From DATFLS01 sp964413425 (GTDB taxonomy: Bacteria; Fidelibacterota; JAANXI01), in contig CAYPST010000042.1 of the NCBI GenBank assembly GCA_964413425.1, forward strand, positions 1 to 32,143: DNA of 32,143 bases. The letters are read 5' to 3'. The position numbers were made by a program, and so were the translations under genes. The notes under the pieces were generated by a model. The model made no database searches, was not told where the DNA came from, and saw only the letters and a list, made by a program, of their open reading frames with translations. Within the stretch, counting starts at the first letter, position 1. Each line of letters starts with the position of its first letter. Below, piece after piece: positions 8,716 to 16,525 of the stretch.

Positions 8716-10122
8716 CTAATCACGACCTGGGATCCCCGGCTCGGTCATGGATCGGACATTTAGCGCTGCCTCCACTTCTTGTTTGGAAAGCAAATTCATT
8801 TCCTGAACCACCTCAGGCACGGGTTTCTCCTCTGCAGCCGCCTTTTTCGCCACCTCTGCCGCTTTATCGTATCCGATAGCACGATTCAACGCCGTAGCGA
8901 TAGAAGGATTCAACTCCAGCAGCTCTCTGCAGCGTTCCCGATTGGCTTCGATTCCCTTCAGGCACTTCCCCCGGAAGGCTTCTGTCACAGTCGACAGGAT
9001 GCTGATACTCTCAAGCATAGCATGTGCCATCACCGGCATCATCACATTCAGCTGAAAGTTCCCCTGCTGATTGCAGACGGTGATGGTTTGCACATTTCCT
9101 GTCACCCGGGCACACACCATCATCATCGATTCGCTCATCACCGGATTGATTTTCCCCGGCATAATCGACGACCCCGGTTGGATCTCCGGCAGGCGGATCT
9201 CCGCCAGTCCGCTGGTCGGGCCGCTGCTCAGCCACCGGATGTCATTCGCCATTTTCATCAGGGCTGAAGCCAGAGTATTTAATGCGCCGGCGGCAGAAAC
9301 ACAGGCATCTTTGGAAGACTGGGCTTCGAAATGGTTTTCCGCTTCGAAAAATTTCAGCCCGACCCTCTCTGAAATCCGCTGAATGACACGGTTCGGAAAT
9401 TCCTTTGGACAGTTGATGCCCGTCCCGGTGGCGGTTCCCCCGAGGGCCAGTTCGGAGAGCTCCTCTGACGCCCGGCGCAGCCGGGTGATGCCCAGTTCCA
9501 TCTGGCGGGCGTAGCCGCCGAATTCCTGCCCCAGCCGTACCGGCGTCGCATCCATCAAATGGGTGCGGCCGCTCTTGATCACGTCGTCAAATTCCCCGGC
9601 TTTTTCTTCCAAGGCTTTCTGAAATCGTTCCAGCGATGGAATCAGCTCTTCTTCCAGCATGCGTCTGGCGGAGATATGCATCGCGCTGGGGATGACATCG
9701 TTGGACGACTGCGACATGTTCACATGATCATTGGGATGCACGGTTTTCTCGCCGCGATCTCCGCCCAGCAGTTCGGTGGCCAGGCTGGCAATCACTTCAT
9801 TGGCGTTCATGTTGGTGGAAGTCCCGCTGCCGGTTTGAAAGATATCGAGAACGAACTCCCGATCCAGATCCCCGGTGATGACCTTCTCCGCGGCCCGGAT
9901 AATGGCATCGGCACTGCGTGAATCAAGCAATCCCAATTCCTGATTGACCTGGGCGGCTGCCTGCTTGATGATACCCAGCGCCTGAATGAACCGCCGGTGG
10001 AACCGGATACCGCTGATAGGGAAATTTTCCAGCGCACGCTGGGTTTGCGCTCCATAATACGCCTCCGCCGGGACATGGATTTCTCCCAGGGAATCGCGTT
10101 CGATCCGGGTGTGCTCATCCAT
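8716..10122 (-). CDS. fumC: Fumarate hydratase, class II
   Basis: Full-length (468 aa) member of the fumarase/aspartase superfamily. The superfamily signature GSSIMPGKINPV is at residues 317-328. Other substrate-site blocks are GSGTSTNMNANE (98-109), HPNDHVNMSQSSND (129-142) and SGRTHLMDATPV (184-195). The pattern matches the actinobacterial-type FumC better than aspartase, so reversible hydration of fumarate to malate in the TCA cycle is the best call; aspartate ammonia-lyase is the main alternative. GGAG lies eight bases before the ATG. It belongs to the minus-strand metabolic block, downstream of the peroxiredoxin-fold gene. Confidence 0.9.
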   Translation of the reverse strand: MDEHTRIERDSLGEIHVPAEAYYGAQTQRALENFPISGIRFHRRFIQALGIIKQAAAQVNQELGLLDSRSADAIIRAAEKVITGDLDREFVLDIFQTGSGTSTNMNANEVIASLATELLGGDRGEKTVHPNDHVNMSQSSNDVIPSAMHISARRMLEEELIPSLERFQKALEEKAGEFDDVIKSGRTHLMDATPVRLGQEFGGYARQMELGITRLRRASEELSELALGGTATGTGINCPKEFPNRVIQRISERVGLKFFEAENHFEAQSSKDACVSAAGALNTLASALMKMANDIRWLSSGPTSGLAEIRLPEIQPGSSIMPGKINPVMSESMMMVCARVTGNVQTITVCNQQGNFQLNVMMPVMAHAMLESISILSTVTEAFRGKCLKGIEANRERCRELLELNPSIATALNRAIGYDKAAEVAKKAAAEEKPVPEVVQEMNLLSKQEVEAALNVRSMTEPGIPGRD

Positions 10123-10231
10123 ACTCTATTCTCCGATTGGTTAATAAGTTCGTGGAATATCTCATAAAAAGGTAAAATGCGGATAAGAAAAATAAAAATG
10201 GCAGACTGACCGGAGGGATCATTCCCGGAGA

Positions 10232-10717
10232 TCAATCAAGCAGCGTCTCTTTCACATTCCCATAAATTTCCCGGATGTGAGGCCGCATGCGTTGTTCTGT
10301 ATAGACGCGAACAATTTCCTGGTCCTGTGATATGATAAACGACGCTCTCGAGTTGACACCGCTGCTGTTGTAGGTGCCATACGCTCTGGCTATTTCATAG
10401 TCGGGATCGGCCAGGAGCGGAATCATAATGTCGTTTCGTTCGGCATACTTTTTATGGGTGGCAACGTCGTCACTGCTGACGGCAACCGGAACCATCCCCA
10501 GCTGCCGGAATTTTTTGTAATGGTTATTGAGGTCCTCCAGCTCCCCGGCGACACCCGGATGCCCGTCGTGGGAATAGAAGTACAGCAGCACCATGCCTTC
10601 ATTCATCAGCTGACTCAAACTCACCTCGTTCCCTTCCTGGTCAGGCAAAACAAACTCCGGTGCAATTGTGCCCGCTGCTTTGATCCGGTGTTCATTATAG
10701 ATATCCATTAAAGCCAT
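10232..10717 (-). CDS. Peroxiredoxin-fold (AhpC/TSA-like) protein lacking all cysteines
   Basis: The protein (161 aa) follows the Bcp/AhpC-TSA thioredoxin-fold layout. It has APEFVLPDQEGNEVSLSQL at the start, then LLYFYSHDGHPGVAGEL where peroxiredoxins read FYP-x-x-x-TPGC. It continues with VAVSSDD, PLLADPD and a conserved-type Arg near SRASFIIS. The peroxidatic Cys is replaced by Val (about residue 56), and the whole chain contains no Cys. It therefore cannot be a classical peroxidase. It may be a redox-inactive binding or structural paralogue. I place the start at the ATG at 10717, with GGGGA six bases upstream; 10723 and 10765 are possible, the last overlapping the end of cysQ by 11 bases. 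It follows cysQ closely and is probably cotranscribed. Confidence 0.75.
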   Translation of the reverse strand: MALMDIYNEHRIKAAGTIAPEFVLPDQEGNEVSLSQLMNEGMVLLYFYSHDGHPGVAGELEDLNNHYKKFRQLGMVPVAVSSDDVATHKKYAERNDIMIPLLADPDYEIARAYGTYNSSGVNSRASFIISQDQEIVRVYTEQRMRPHIREIYGNVKETLLD

Positions 10718-10754
10718 AATCATTCCCCGTCCGTTTTTCCTGTTCAACGCATCC

Positions 10755-11555
10755 CTAACGTCCATTAAGCTCTTTCGTCAGTTCCAGCATCTGCTGCGCA
10801 ATGGTTGCATTTCCGGCAATGATCCCATCCTGAATTTTCGTCTCCCGGTTGTTGTAGGTCACCGGATTGCCATGGATATCCGTCATGGTCCCACCGGCTT
10901 CACTTACCACCAGATCCCCGGCGCAGATATCCCATTCGTTTTTCGAATACACACTGACAAAGATATCCCCGACGCCGGCGGCAGCCAGCGCCAGCTTGTA
11001 GGCCACACTTCCGGTCGGTTTGAACGCTTTGATATAATCGGCAAATTTATCCACGTGTCCGTTCTTCGTTTCGGTGCGACTGACCAGCAGGGTGGCCTGA
11101 CTCAACTGTTCGGTGCCGGAAACTGCGAGTCTCCTCCCATTTAAGAATGCTCCATTCCCCAGGGATCCGGCATACATCTCTCCTTTCACCGGATTATAGA
11201 GCACTCCCAGCACGGGCCGGTTCCTGTATACCAATCCGATAGAAATGACAAATTCCGGGATACCACTGATAAATTCCTTGGTCCCGTCAATAGGATCAAC
11301 CACCCAGATGATCTCCTGGTCCAGCCGGGCCGGATCATCTCTGGACTCCTCCGAAAGCCACCCGTAATCCGGAAACGGAGTCCGGAGTTGTTCCTTCAGC
11401 AACGTATCCGCCTCGAAATCGGCGGTGGTCACCGGGTTATTGCGGCTCTTCTGGGAAACATGATAATCCCCTTCGTAATATTTCAGCACAACTTTCCCCG
11501 CCGCTTCCGCCGCTTCCTGGGCTACCTGCAGTTCTTTCCGAAATTGTGAACTCAT
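10755..11555 (-). CDS. cysQ: 3'(2'),5'-bisphosphate nucleotidase, CysQ-like
   Basis: Inositol-monophosphatase superfamily phosphatase of 266 aa. Metal and phosphate motifs are WLSEES (first Glu), DPIDGTKEFISG (the DPIDGT core with a CysQ-type KEF following) and WDICAGDLVVSEAGG near the C terminus. CysQ removes the 3' phosphate from 3'-phosphoadenosine 5'-phosphate, the by-product of sulfate assimilation. It lies next to metH, so the neighbourhood touches sulfur metabolism twice. An inositol monophosphatase of broader specificity is the alternative. The stop overlaps one possible start of the downstream peroxiredoxin-fold gene, which suggests an operon. Confidence 0.85.
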   Translation of the reverse strand: MSSQFRKELQVAQEAAEAAGKVVLKYYEGDYHVSQKSRNNPVTTADFEADTLLKEQLRTPFPDYGWLSEESRDDPARLDQEIIWVVDPIDGTKEFISGIPEFVISIGLVYRNRPVLGVLYNPVKGEMYAGSLGNGAFLNGRRLAVSGTEQLSQATLLVSRTETKNGHVDKFADYIKAFKPTGSVAYKLALAAAGVGDIFVSVYSKNEWDICAGDLVVSEAGGTMTDIHGNPVTYNNRETKIQDGIIAGNATIAQQMLELTKELNGR

Positions 11556-11767
11556 ATCTCTCTTCCGGGCATTCTATCAAATCGTGCATTTTAGTAATCA
11601 GCCGGCCGAAAAGAAAGGAGAATTTACCACCTTTCTCCGATCATTTCTCACAGAGGTGAGAAGCCACTCATAGTTAAATTCAGTTTTCCCTGGGGATTCA
11701 CGCACTTCCTGCTAACATCGGATCCACAATTGCTTGTCCCACAGCTGAGAGGCGGGTCTTTCCCTCT

Positions 11768-14700
11768 TCATAGCGAATAATACTTCGCTTCCGGGTGGTG
11801 GACGATAATCGCCGAGGTGCTCTGTTCCGGATGGAGCTGGTATCCTTCCGACAGCGAGACGCCAATTTGTTCAGGACGGAGAAGCCGGAACAGCTGTTCA
11901 TGATCTTCCAGGTGCGGACAGGCGGGATAGCCAAAACTGTATCGGGCGCCACGGTACCCCAGTTTGAAGAGATCCCGGATTTTCTCGGAATCTTCGTCAC
12001 CAAACCCGAGTTCCCGGCGAACCTGTTTATGCCAGTATTCCGCCAGCCCTTCCGCCGTCTCCACACTGAAACCATGCCACAGAAGGTACTCTTTGTACTG
12101 ATCGGCCTCGAACAACCGCCGGGATTCTTCCGAGGCTTTTTCTCCCACCGTGACCAGTTGAAAGGCTGCCACATCTCGTTCACCGGATTCCACCGGCCGA
12201 AAATAATCGGAGAGACAGAGGTGCTGCTTGCCGTCCTGACGCGGAAAGGTGAACCGTTCACACTCGTCCCCGGTTTCGGGATCATAGACGATCAGGTCAT
12301 TTCGCTCGGACTGGCAGGGAAAATACCCGTAGACCACTTGCGGCACCAGGAGCCCCTCCTCCTTTCCCTTTCGCTGCAACCGCTCGAATTCCGGCTGCAC
12401 TTCCGACTCGATGAACTGCCGGTATTCTTCCCGGCTCTTGCCGGCCTTGCGATATTGCCACTGCGCCCGGAATAAAGCAACAGTGTTGATATACGGGTAA
12501 ACGTCATCAATATCGATATCTTCAATTACCTTCCTTCCCCGGAACGGAGGTTCCGGGACCGGATTCTCACGGGAGACGTCGGACGGGATATATTCCTCTG
12601 TTCCCAGGGATGGTCCTCTGGTGCGCGCACGAATCTTTTCACTGATTTTCCCGGGCGGCGGTGCGGTGATCTTATCTCCTTCAGCAGCCTGCGCTCGTTT
12701 CTTTTCGGCGAGGTCATCCATGATATGCAATCCGGCGAAGGCATCTTTCCCGTAAAACACCGGGCCCTTATAGATTTTGCGTAAATCGTGCTCAACATAC
12801 CGGCGATTTAACGCTGCACCACCCAGCAGCACCGGAATCTGCACCTGACGTTCGTTCATCAGCTCCAGATTTTCTTTCATGATCACCGTGGATTTCACCA
12901 GCAGACCGCTCATGCCAATGGCATCCGGTCTGGTTTCCTCCATACTTTCCAGCATGGCATCTATGGGGATCTTGATCCCTAAATTCGTTACCTGATAACC
13001 GTTATTGGTCAGGATAATATCCACCAGGTTCTTTCCGATGTCATGGACGTCCCCTTTCACCGTGGCCAGAACGATCCTGCCTTTCCCGACGTTCTCCTCC
13101 TTTTCCATGCGCGGTTCCAGATACGCCACCGCCTTCTTCATGGTCTCGGCCGATTGCAGCACAAACGGCAGCTGCATTTCACCGGCGCCGAACAAATCGC
13201 CGACTACCTTCATGCCATTTAACAGAAACTTATTAATAATATCGAGGGGACCATACTTTTCCAGCGCCTCATCCAGGTCAGCCTCCAATCCCTGTTTTCT
13301 GCCATCGATGATACGCCGCTCCAGCCGTTTCTCCAGGGGAACATCTTCATCGATTGCTTCGGTGTCCCGAGGTTTCCCGCTTTCTCCTTCGAAATGTGCC
13401 ATCAGGTCTGCCAGGGGATCATACTCATCAGTGCGCCGATCATATACCAGATCATCACATATTTTTCTTTCCTCTTCAGAGATCTTATAGAGCGGCATGA
13501 TTTTGCCCGCATGGACAATAGCCGCATCGAGTCCGTTTTCGACGGCGTGATGCATGAACACACTGTTCAACACATGCCGGGCACGGGGATTCAGCCCGAA
13601 AGACACGTTGCTGACTCCCAGAATCGTCCGGACGTCCGGGAGTTCTGCCTTGATCTGTTTAATGGCTTCCAATGTTTCGATACCGGCCCGGCGGAATTTT
13701 TCATCCCCGCTGCCCAGAGTGAATGTCAGGGTATCAAAGATCAGGGCTTCCGGGCGCATTTCATACTTGTGAACGGCCAGGTCGTAGATTCGTTTGGCGA
13801 TTTCCACCTTCTTCGCTGCCGTCTTCGCCATGCCCTCTTCATCGATGGTCAGCGCAATGACAGCGGCGCCATACTTTTTGCAGAGCGGAAGCACCTTCGC
13901 CATACGCTCCTCGCCGTCCTCCAGGTTGATGGAATTGACGATTGCCCGGCCGGAAATATTCTTCAATGAATTTTCAATGACCTCCCATTCCGTGGAATCG
14001 ATCATCAACGGAATGTGCAGATGCTTGTTGAACCGGGAGATCACCTCGGTCATATCCCGGACTTCGTCCCTGCCCACATAGGCGGTACAGACATCCAGCA
14101 CATGAGCACCGCTCTCCTGCTGCTCCTTGCCCATTTCCAGTATACCATCCCAGTCATCCTTTTCCAGCAGCTGACGGAATTGTTTGGATCCATTCGCATT
14201 GGTCCGTTCTCCCACCAGGAGCGGCGCGGGATCCTGGTCGAGCGACACCGACTGATACAGGCTGGAGACGCCCGGTTCCCGGTTCACCTCCCGGGAGGCG
14301 GGCGTTATGTCACTCACCGCATCCACCAGCATTTTTATATGGTCAGGTGTAGTCCCACAGCAGCCGCCCACAATATTCACCCCCAGATCTTCCACAAAGT
14401 GCTTCAACGTAGCCGTCATCTCTTCCGGGGTGAGCGGATATACGGTTTCGCCGCCGATGTTTTCGGGAATACCGGCGTTCGGAATCGCGGAAACATATCG
14501 ACTGGTATGATTGCAGAGATAGCGAATATGATCCGACATCTTATCCGGACCGGTCGCACAGTTCATACCGATGACGTCTATATTGTACGAATCCAGAGAA
14601 GTGAGGGCGGCGGCGATATCGGTTCCCAGCAGCATTGTGCCGGTGGTTTCGATGGTCACCTGAATGATGACAGGAATCCGTTTTCCCTCATGGGCAAAGT

Positions 14701-15223
14701 AATCTTCCGTTGCGGCCAGGGCGGCTTTTGCCTGCAGAATATCCTGGCAGGTCTCGATTATGAGTACATCGACTCCTCCGTCAACCAAACCTGCGACCTG
14801 TTCATCATAACTCTGTTTCAATGCATCGAAGGAAATATGATCCAGCGTGGGGAGTTTGGTTCCGGGCCCGATAGACCCGGCCACGAACCGTGGGAATTCC
14901 CTGGTAGCATATTCTTCCGCAACACTCCGGGCCACCTCAGCGGCGACTTTATTAAGCTCATACGCCCGATCTTCTATACCGTACTCCGCCAGCACCACCC
15001 GGTTTGCGCCGAAAGTATCCGTTTGAATGACCTGACAACCTGCCTCGAGAAAAGCAGCATGGATACCCCGGATCGCCTCCGGTTTTGTGATCACCAGGTA
15101 TTCATTACACCCATCCAGTCCGTCAAAATCATCCGGTGAAAGATTCAGGTTCTGGATGGACGTACCCATGGCTCCGTCGAATACCACCACATGGTTATTG
15201 AGTTCTTTTCGAAATTTATTCAT
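11768..15223 (-). CDS. metH: Cobalamin-dependent methionine synthase
   Basis: Full-length four-module MetH (1151 aa). The homocysteine-binding barrel (about 1-300) has zinc ligands C222, C288 and C289. The methyltetrahydrofolate-binding barrel spans about 335-600. The cobalamin cap and Rossmann module (about 630-890) carry DVHDIG at 725-730, whose H727 is the lower axial cobalt ligand. The C-terminal reactivation domain (about 910-1151) has the AdoMet-binding block RYSFGYPACP. The enzyme moves a methyl group from 5-methyl-THF to homocysteine, making methionine. The ATG at 15223 has no strong ribosome-binding site. The preceding 250 bases are structured and may regulate expression (separate entry). 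I did not find a recognisable cobalamin or SAM riboswitch box. Confidence 0.96.
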   Translation of the reverse strand: MNKFRKELNNHVVVFDGAMGTSIQNLNLSPDDFDGLDGCNEYLVITKPEAIRGIHAAFLEAGCQVIQTDTFGANRVVLAEYGIEDRAYELNKVAAEVARSVAEEYATREFPRFVAGSIGPGTKLPTLDHISFDALKQSYDEQVAGLVDGGVDVLIIETCQDILQAKAALAATEDYFAHEGKRIPVIIQVTIETTGTMLLGTDIAAALTSLDSYNIDVIGMNCATGPDKMSDHIRYLCNHTSRYVSAIPNAGIPENIGGETVYPLTPEEMTATLKHFVEDLGVNIVGGCCGTTPDHIKMLVDAVSDITPASREVNREPGVSSLYQSVSLDQDPAPLLVGERTNANGSKQFRQLLEKDDWDGILEMGKEQQESGAHVLDVCTAYVGRDEVRDMTEVISRFNKHLHIPLMIDSTEWEVIENSLKNISGRAIVNSINLEDGEERMAKVLPLCKKYGAAVIALTIDEEGMAKTAAKKVEIAKRIYDLAVHKYEMRPEALIFDTLTFTLGSGDEKFRRAGIETLEAIKQIKAELPDVRTILGVSNVSFGLNPRARHVLNSVFMHHAVENGLDAAIVHAGKIMPLYKISEEERKICDDLVYDRRTDEYDPLADLMAHFEGESGKPRDTEAIDEDVPLEKRLERRIIDGRKQGLEADLDEALEKYGPLDIINKFLLNGMKVVGDLFGAGEMQLPFVLQSAETMKKAVAYLEPRMEKEENVGKGRIVLATVKGDVHDIGKNLVDIILTNNGYQVTNLGIKIPIDAMLESMEETRPDAIGMSGLLVKSTVIMKENLELMNERQVQIPVLLGGAALNRRYVEHDLRKIYKGPVFYGKDAFAGLHIMDDLAEKKRAQAAEGDKITAPPPGKISEKIRARTRGPSLGTEEYIPSDVSRENPVPEPPFRGRKVIEDIDIDDVYPYINTVALFRAQWQYRKAGKSREEYRQFIESEVQPEFERLQRKGKEEGLLVPQVVYGYFPCQSERNDLIVYDPETGDECERFTFPRQDGKQHLCLSDYFRPVESGERDVAAFQLVTVGEKASEESRRLFEADQYKEYLLWHGFSVETAEGLAEYWHKQVRRELGFGDEDSEKIRDLFKLGYRGARYSFGYPACPHLEDHEQLFRLLRPEQIGVSLSEGYQLHPEQSTSAIIVHHPEAKYYSL

Positions 15224-15474
15224 TCTAGACTCACTTCAGACAGAATTCTCACAATTCTCTGCATTGTAATAATTTGGTTATTGCGATAATTCAGCGCAGG
15301 ATGGCCGCTCTCCGGGAGCGCTACAGCCTCCGTGAAAAACCTCGAAGCCAGGCCGGGAAGTTAATCCGACCGAAAGTACGCCAGGACTTGATGACTCGCG
15401 GAAAGCTCTGACCCGCGCAGCCTTCGACAGGAGGAACGGGACCAGGAAATGAAACTCCTTCATACTCGTATTGC
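15224..15474 (-). other. Structured GC-rich leader upstream of metH, function unknown
   Basis: Read on the minus strand, about 15290-15450 can form several hairpins. CGCTC/GAGCG around a CCGGA loop at about 15310-15326 is closed by GGC/GCC. CGCGG/CCGCG lies near 15395-15420. A longer-range CCT-CGAAG with CTTCGAGG pairing is possible. If the promoter at 15480-15507 is used, this is the 5' untranslated region of metH. A 71-codon reading frame (15278-15493) crosses it but looks non-coding. It may be a repeat-family fragment or an RNA regulator. I could not match it to a known riboswitch. Confidence 0.35.
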
Positions 15475-15479
15475 TTACC

Positions 15480-15507
15480 TTATTAATAATCATGACTATT
15501 AAGTCAA
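15480..15507 (-). promoter_or_regulatory. Candidate metH promoter inside the mini-element
   Basis: On the minus strand TTGACT (15502-15507) is followed after 16 bases by TAATAA (15480-15485). It points toward metH and lies within the left terminal inverted repeat of the palindromic element at 15481-15654. Transcription would start near 15474, giving a leader of about 250 bases. Confidence 0.35.
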
Positions 15508-15654
15508 CTCAGGAAAACCGTTAAAACGGTTCAATGGAGGGACTGTTTTCCCGGAACCCCCGGGATAAATCCCGGGGTGAAGAAGAAAAATATCTGAGCG
15601 TGCACCGTTCCGGGAATTGTCCTGAGTAGATTGAATAGTCATATTAATAATTAA
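15481..15654. mobile_element. MITE/REPIN-like palindromic mini-element
   Basis: The two ends are imperfect inverted repeats: TATTAATA...TGACTATT...ACTCAGGA at 15481-15514, with its reverse complement at 15620-15654 carrying a few mismatches and a three-base gap. Inside are two perfect hairpins, AACCGTT/AACGGTT (15516-15531) and CCCCGGGAT/ATCCCGGGG (15558-15577). There is no gene within. Paired hairpins of this kind are typical of REP-type repeats mobilised by RAYT transposases, while terminal repeats around them suggest a MITE. The rest of the gap to 15716 is AT-rich and holds a degenerate GTGTCATTCGTGG-type dispersed repeat. Confidence 0.6.
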
Positions 15655-15716
15655 TCGGTACAAATGACCGCTATTTTGTAATGATAATTTGTGTTAATTC
15701 GTGTCATTCGTGGTTT

Positions 15717-16445
15717 CTATTGTAGTCTCTTTTCGCTGAAGTTCGTAATTATTTTGTAAACGTACTCAACATTCTCTGTGGAATTCACGATCAGGAACGG
15801 ATCATGTTGTTGAATCTCCTCCAGCCATTCCGGGCGCCTGCAAATAATCAATGCCCGGATCTCGTTCACCTTTGCACAGATCGCATCTCTGGGAGTATCC
15901 CCGACAATCAGGGTCTGATCGGCGGTGTAGTCTTCTCCCAGCTGATTCCGGGCTTTCTGCAGGGCGATTCCCGGCAGATCATTCCGATTGGCGGCATCAC
16001 TGCCGAAGGCGCCCACATCAAAGTAGTGCCAGATGTCAAAAGGTTCGAGTTTAATCCTGGCCCCTTCCCGGAGATTCCCGGTGAGCAGCCCCAGCCGGAT
16101 ATCATCCCGGTCATTCAGCCGCGCAAGCAGTTCCCTGATTCCGGGAAATAAATATTGGTCATTCCGGGCGGGATAGGCTTCCGCCACAACTTCGAGATAA
16201 TGCTCAACTGCCCGGGGGAGTAACCGATCAATCTCTCCGTCTTCAAATCCTTCCCGCTCGAGCGCGTGCCGAAAAATCCCCAGGTCTGTATTCCCGGCGA
16301 CATCTTCTGTCCGCAATTCTATCTGCGTGCCGGCAACGTTCGAGAGGGCGACGGCCAGCGATTCCCTGGCTGATGTCCCTCCGTGCAAGAGTGTACCGTC
16401 AATATCAAACAGCACCAGTTTTTCCGGTGGTCTGCGCCTATTCAT
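15717..16445 (-). CDS. HAD-superfamily phosphatase, phosphoglycolate-phosphatase-like
   Basis: The protein shows HAD motif I (FDIDGTLL, with both catalytic aspartates near the N terminus), motif II (LLTGN) and motif IV (VGDTPRDA), plus a helical cap between I and II. This is the Gph-like subclass, which hydrolyses small phosphoesters such as 2-phosphoglycolate; the actual substrate cannot be told. I place the start at the ATG at 16445, giving 242 aa with about ten residues before motif I. A TTG at 16475 behind a good AGGAG site would give 252 aa and is a real alternative. It is separated by 80 bases from the upstream pyruvate kinase gene on the same strand. Confidence 0.82.
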   Translation of the reverse strand: MNRRRPPEKLVLFDIDGTLLHGGTSARESLAVALSNVAGTQIELRTEDVAGNTDLGIFRHALEREGFEDGEIDRLLPRAVEHYLEVVAEAYPARNDQYLFPGIRELLARLNDRDDIRLGLLTGNLREGARIKLEPFDIWHYFDVGAFGSDAANRNDLPGIALQKARNQLGEDYTADQTLIVGDTPRDAICAKVNEIRALIICRRPEWLEEIQQHDPFLIVNSTENVEYVYKIITNFSEKRLQ

Positions 16446-16525
16446 ATCGCTCTGCTTTCCAGGATTCTTCTCCAATCCTTTCTCCTGATTGTTGCATTAT
16501 GAAAACGTAAAAAATACGAAGCAGA

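Noticed and set aside
14015..15139. A 374-codon plus-strand frame inside metH
   Set aside because: It is fully antisense to highly conserved MetH domains and shows no recognisable domain.
15224..15480. Cobalamin, SAM or SAH riboswitch upstream of metH
   Set aside because: I looked for the B12 box, the SAM-I core and the SAH core on the minus strand and did not find a convincing match. The region is reported only as an unexplained structured leader.
15278..15493. A 71-codon minus-strand frame upstream of metH
   Set aside because: It overlaps hairpin-rich repeat-like sequence, has no similarity I recognise, and its start lies inside the mini-element's terminal repeat.
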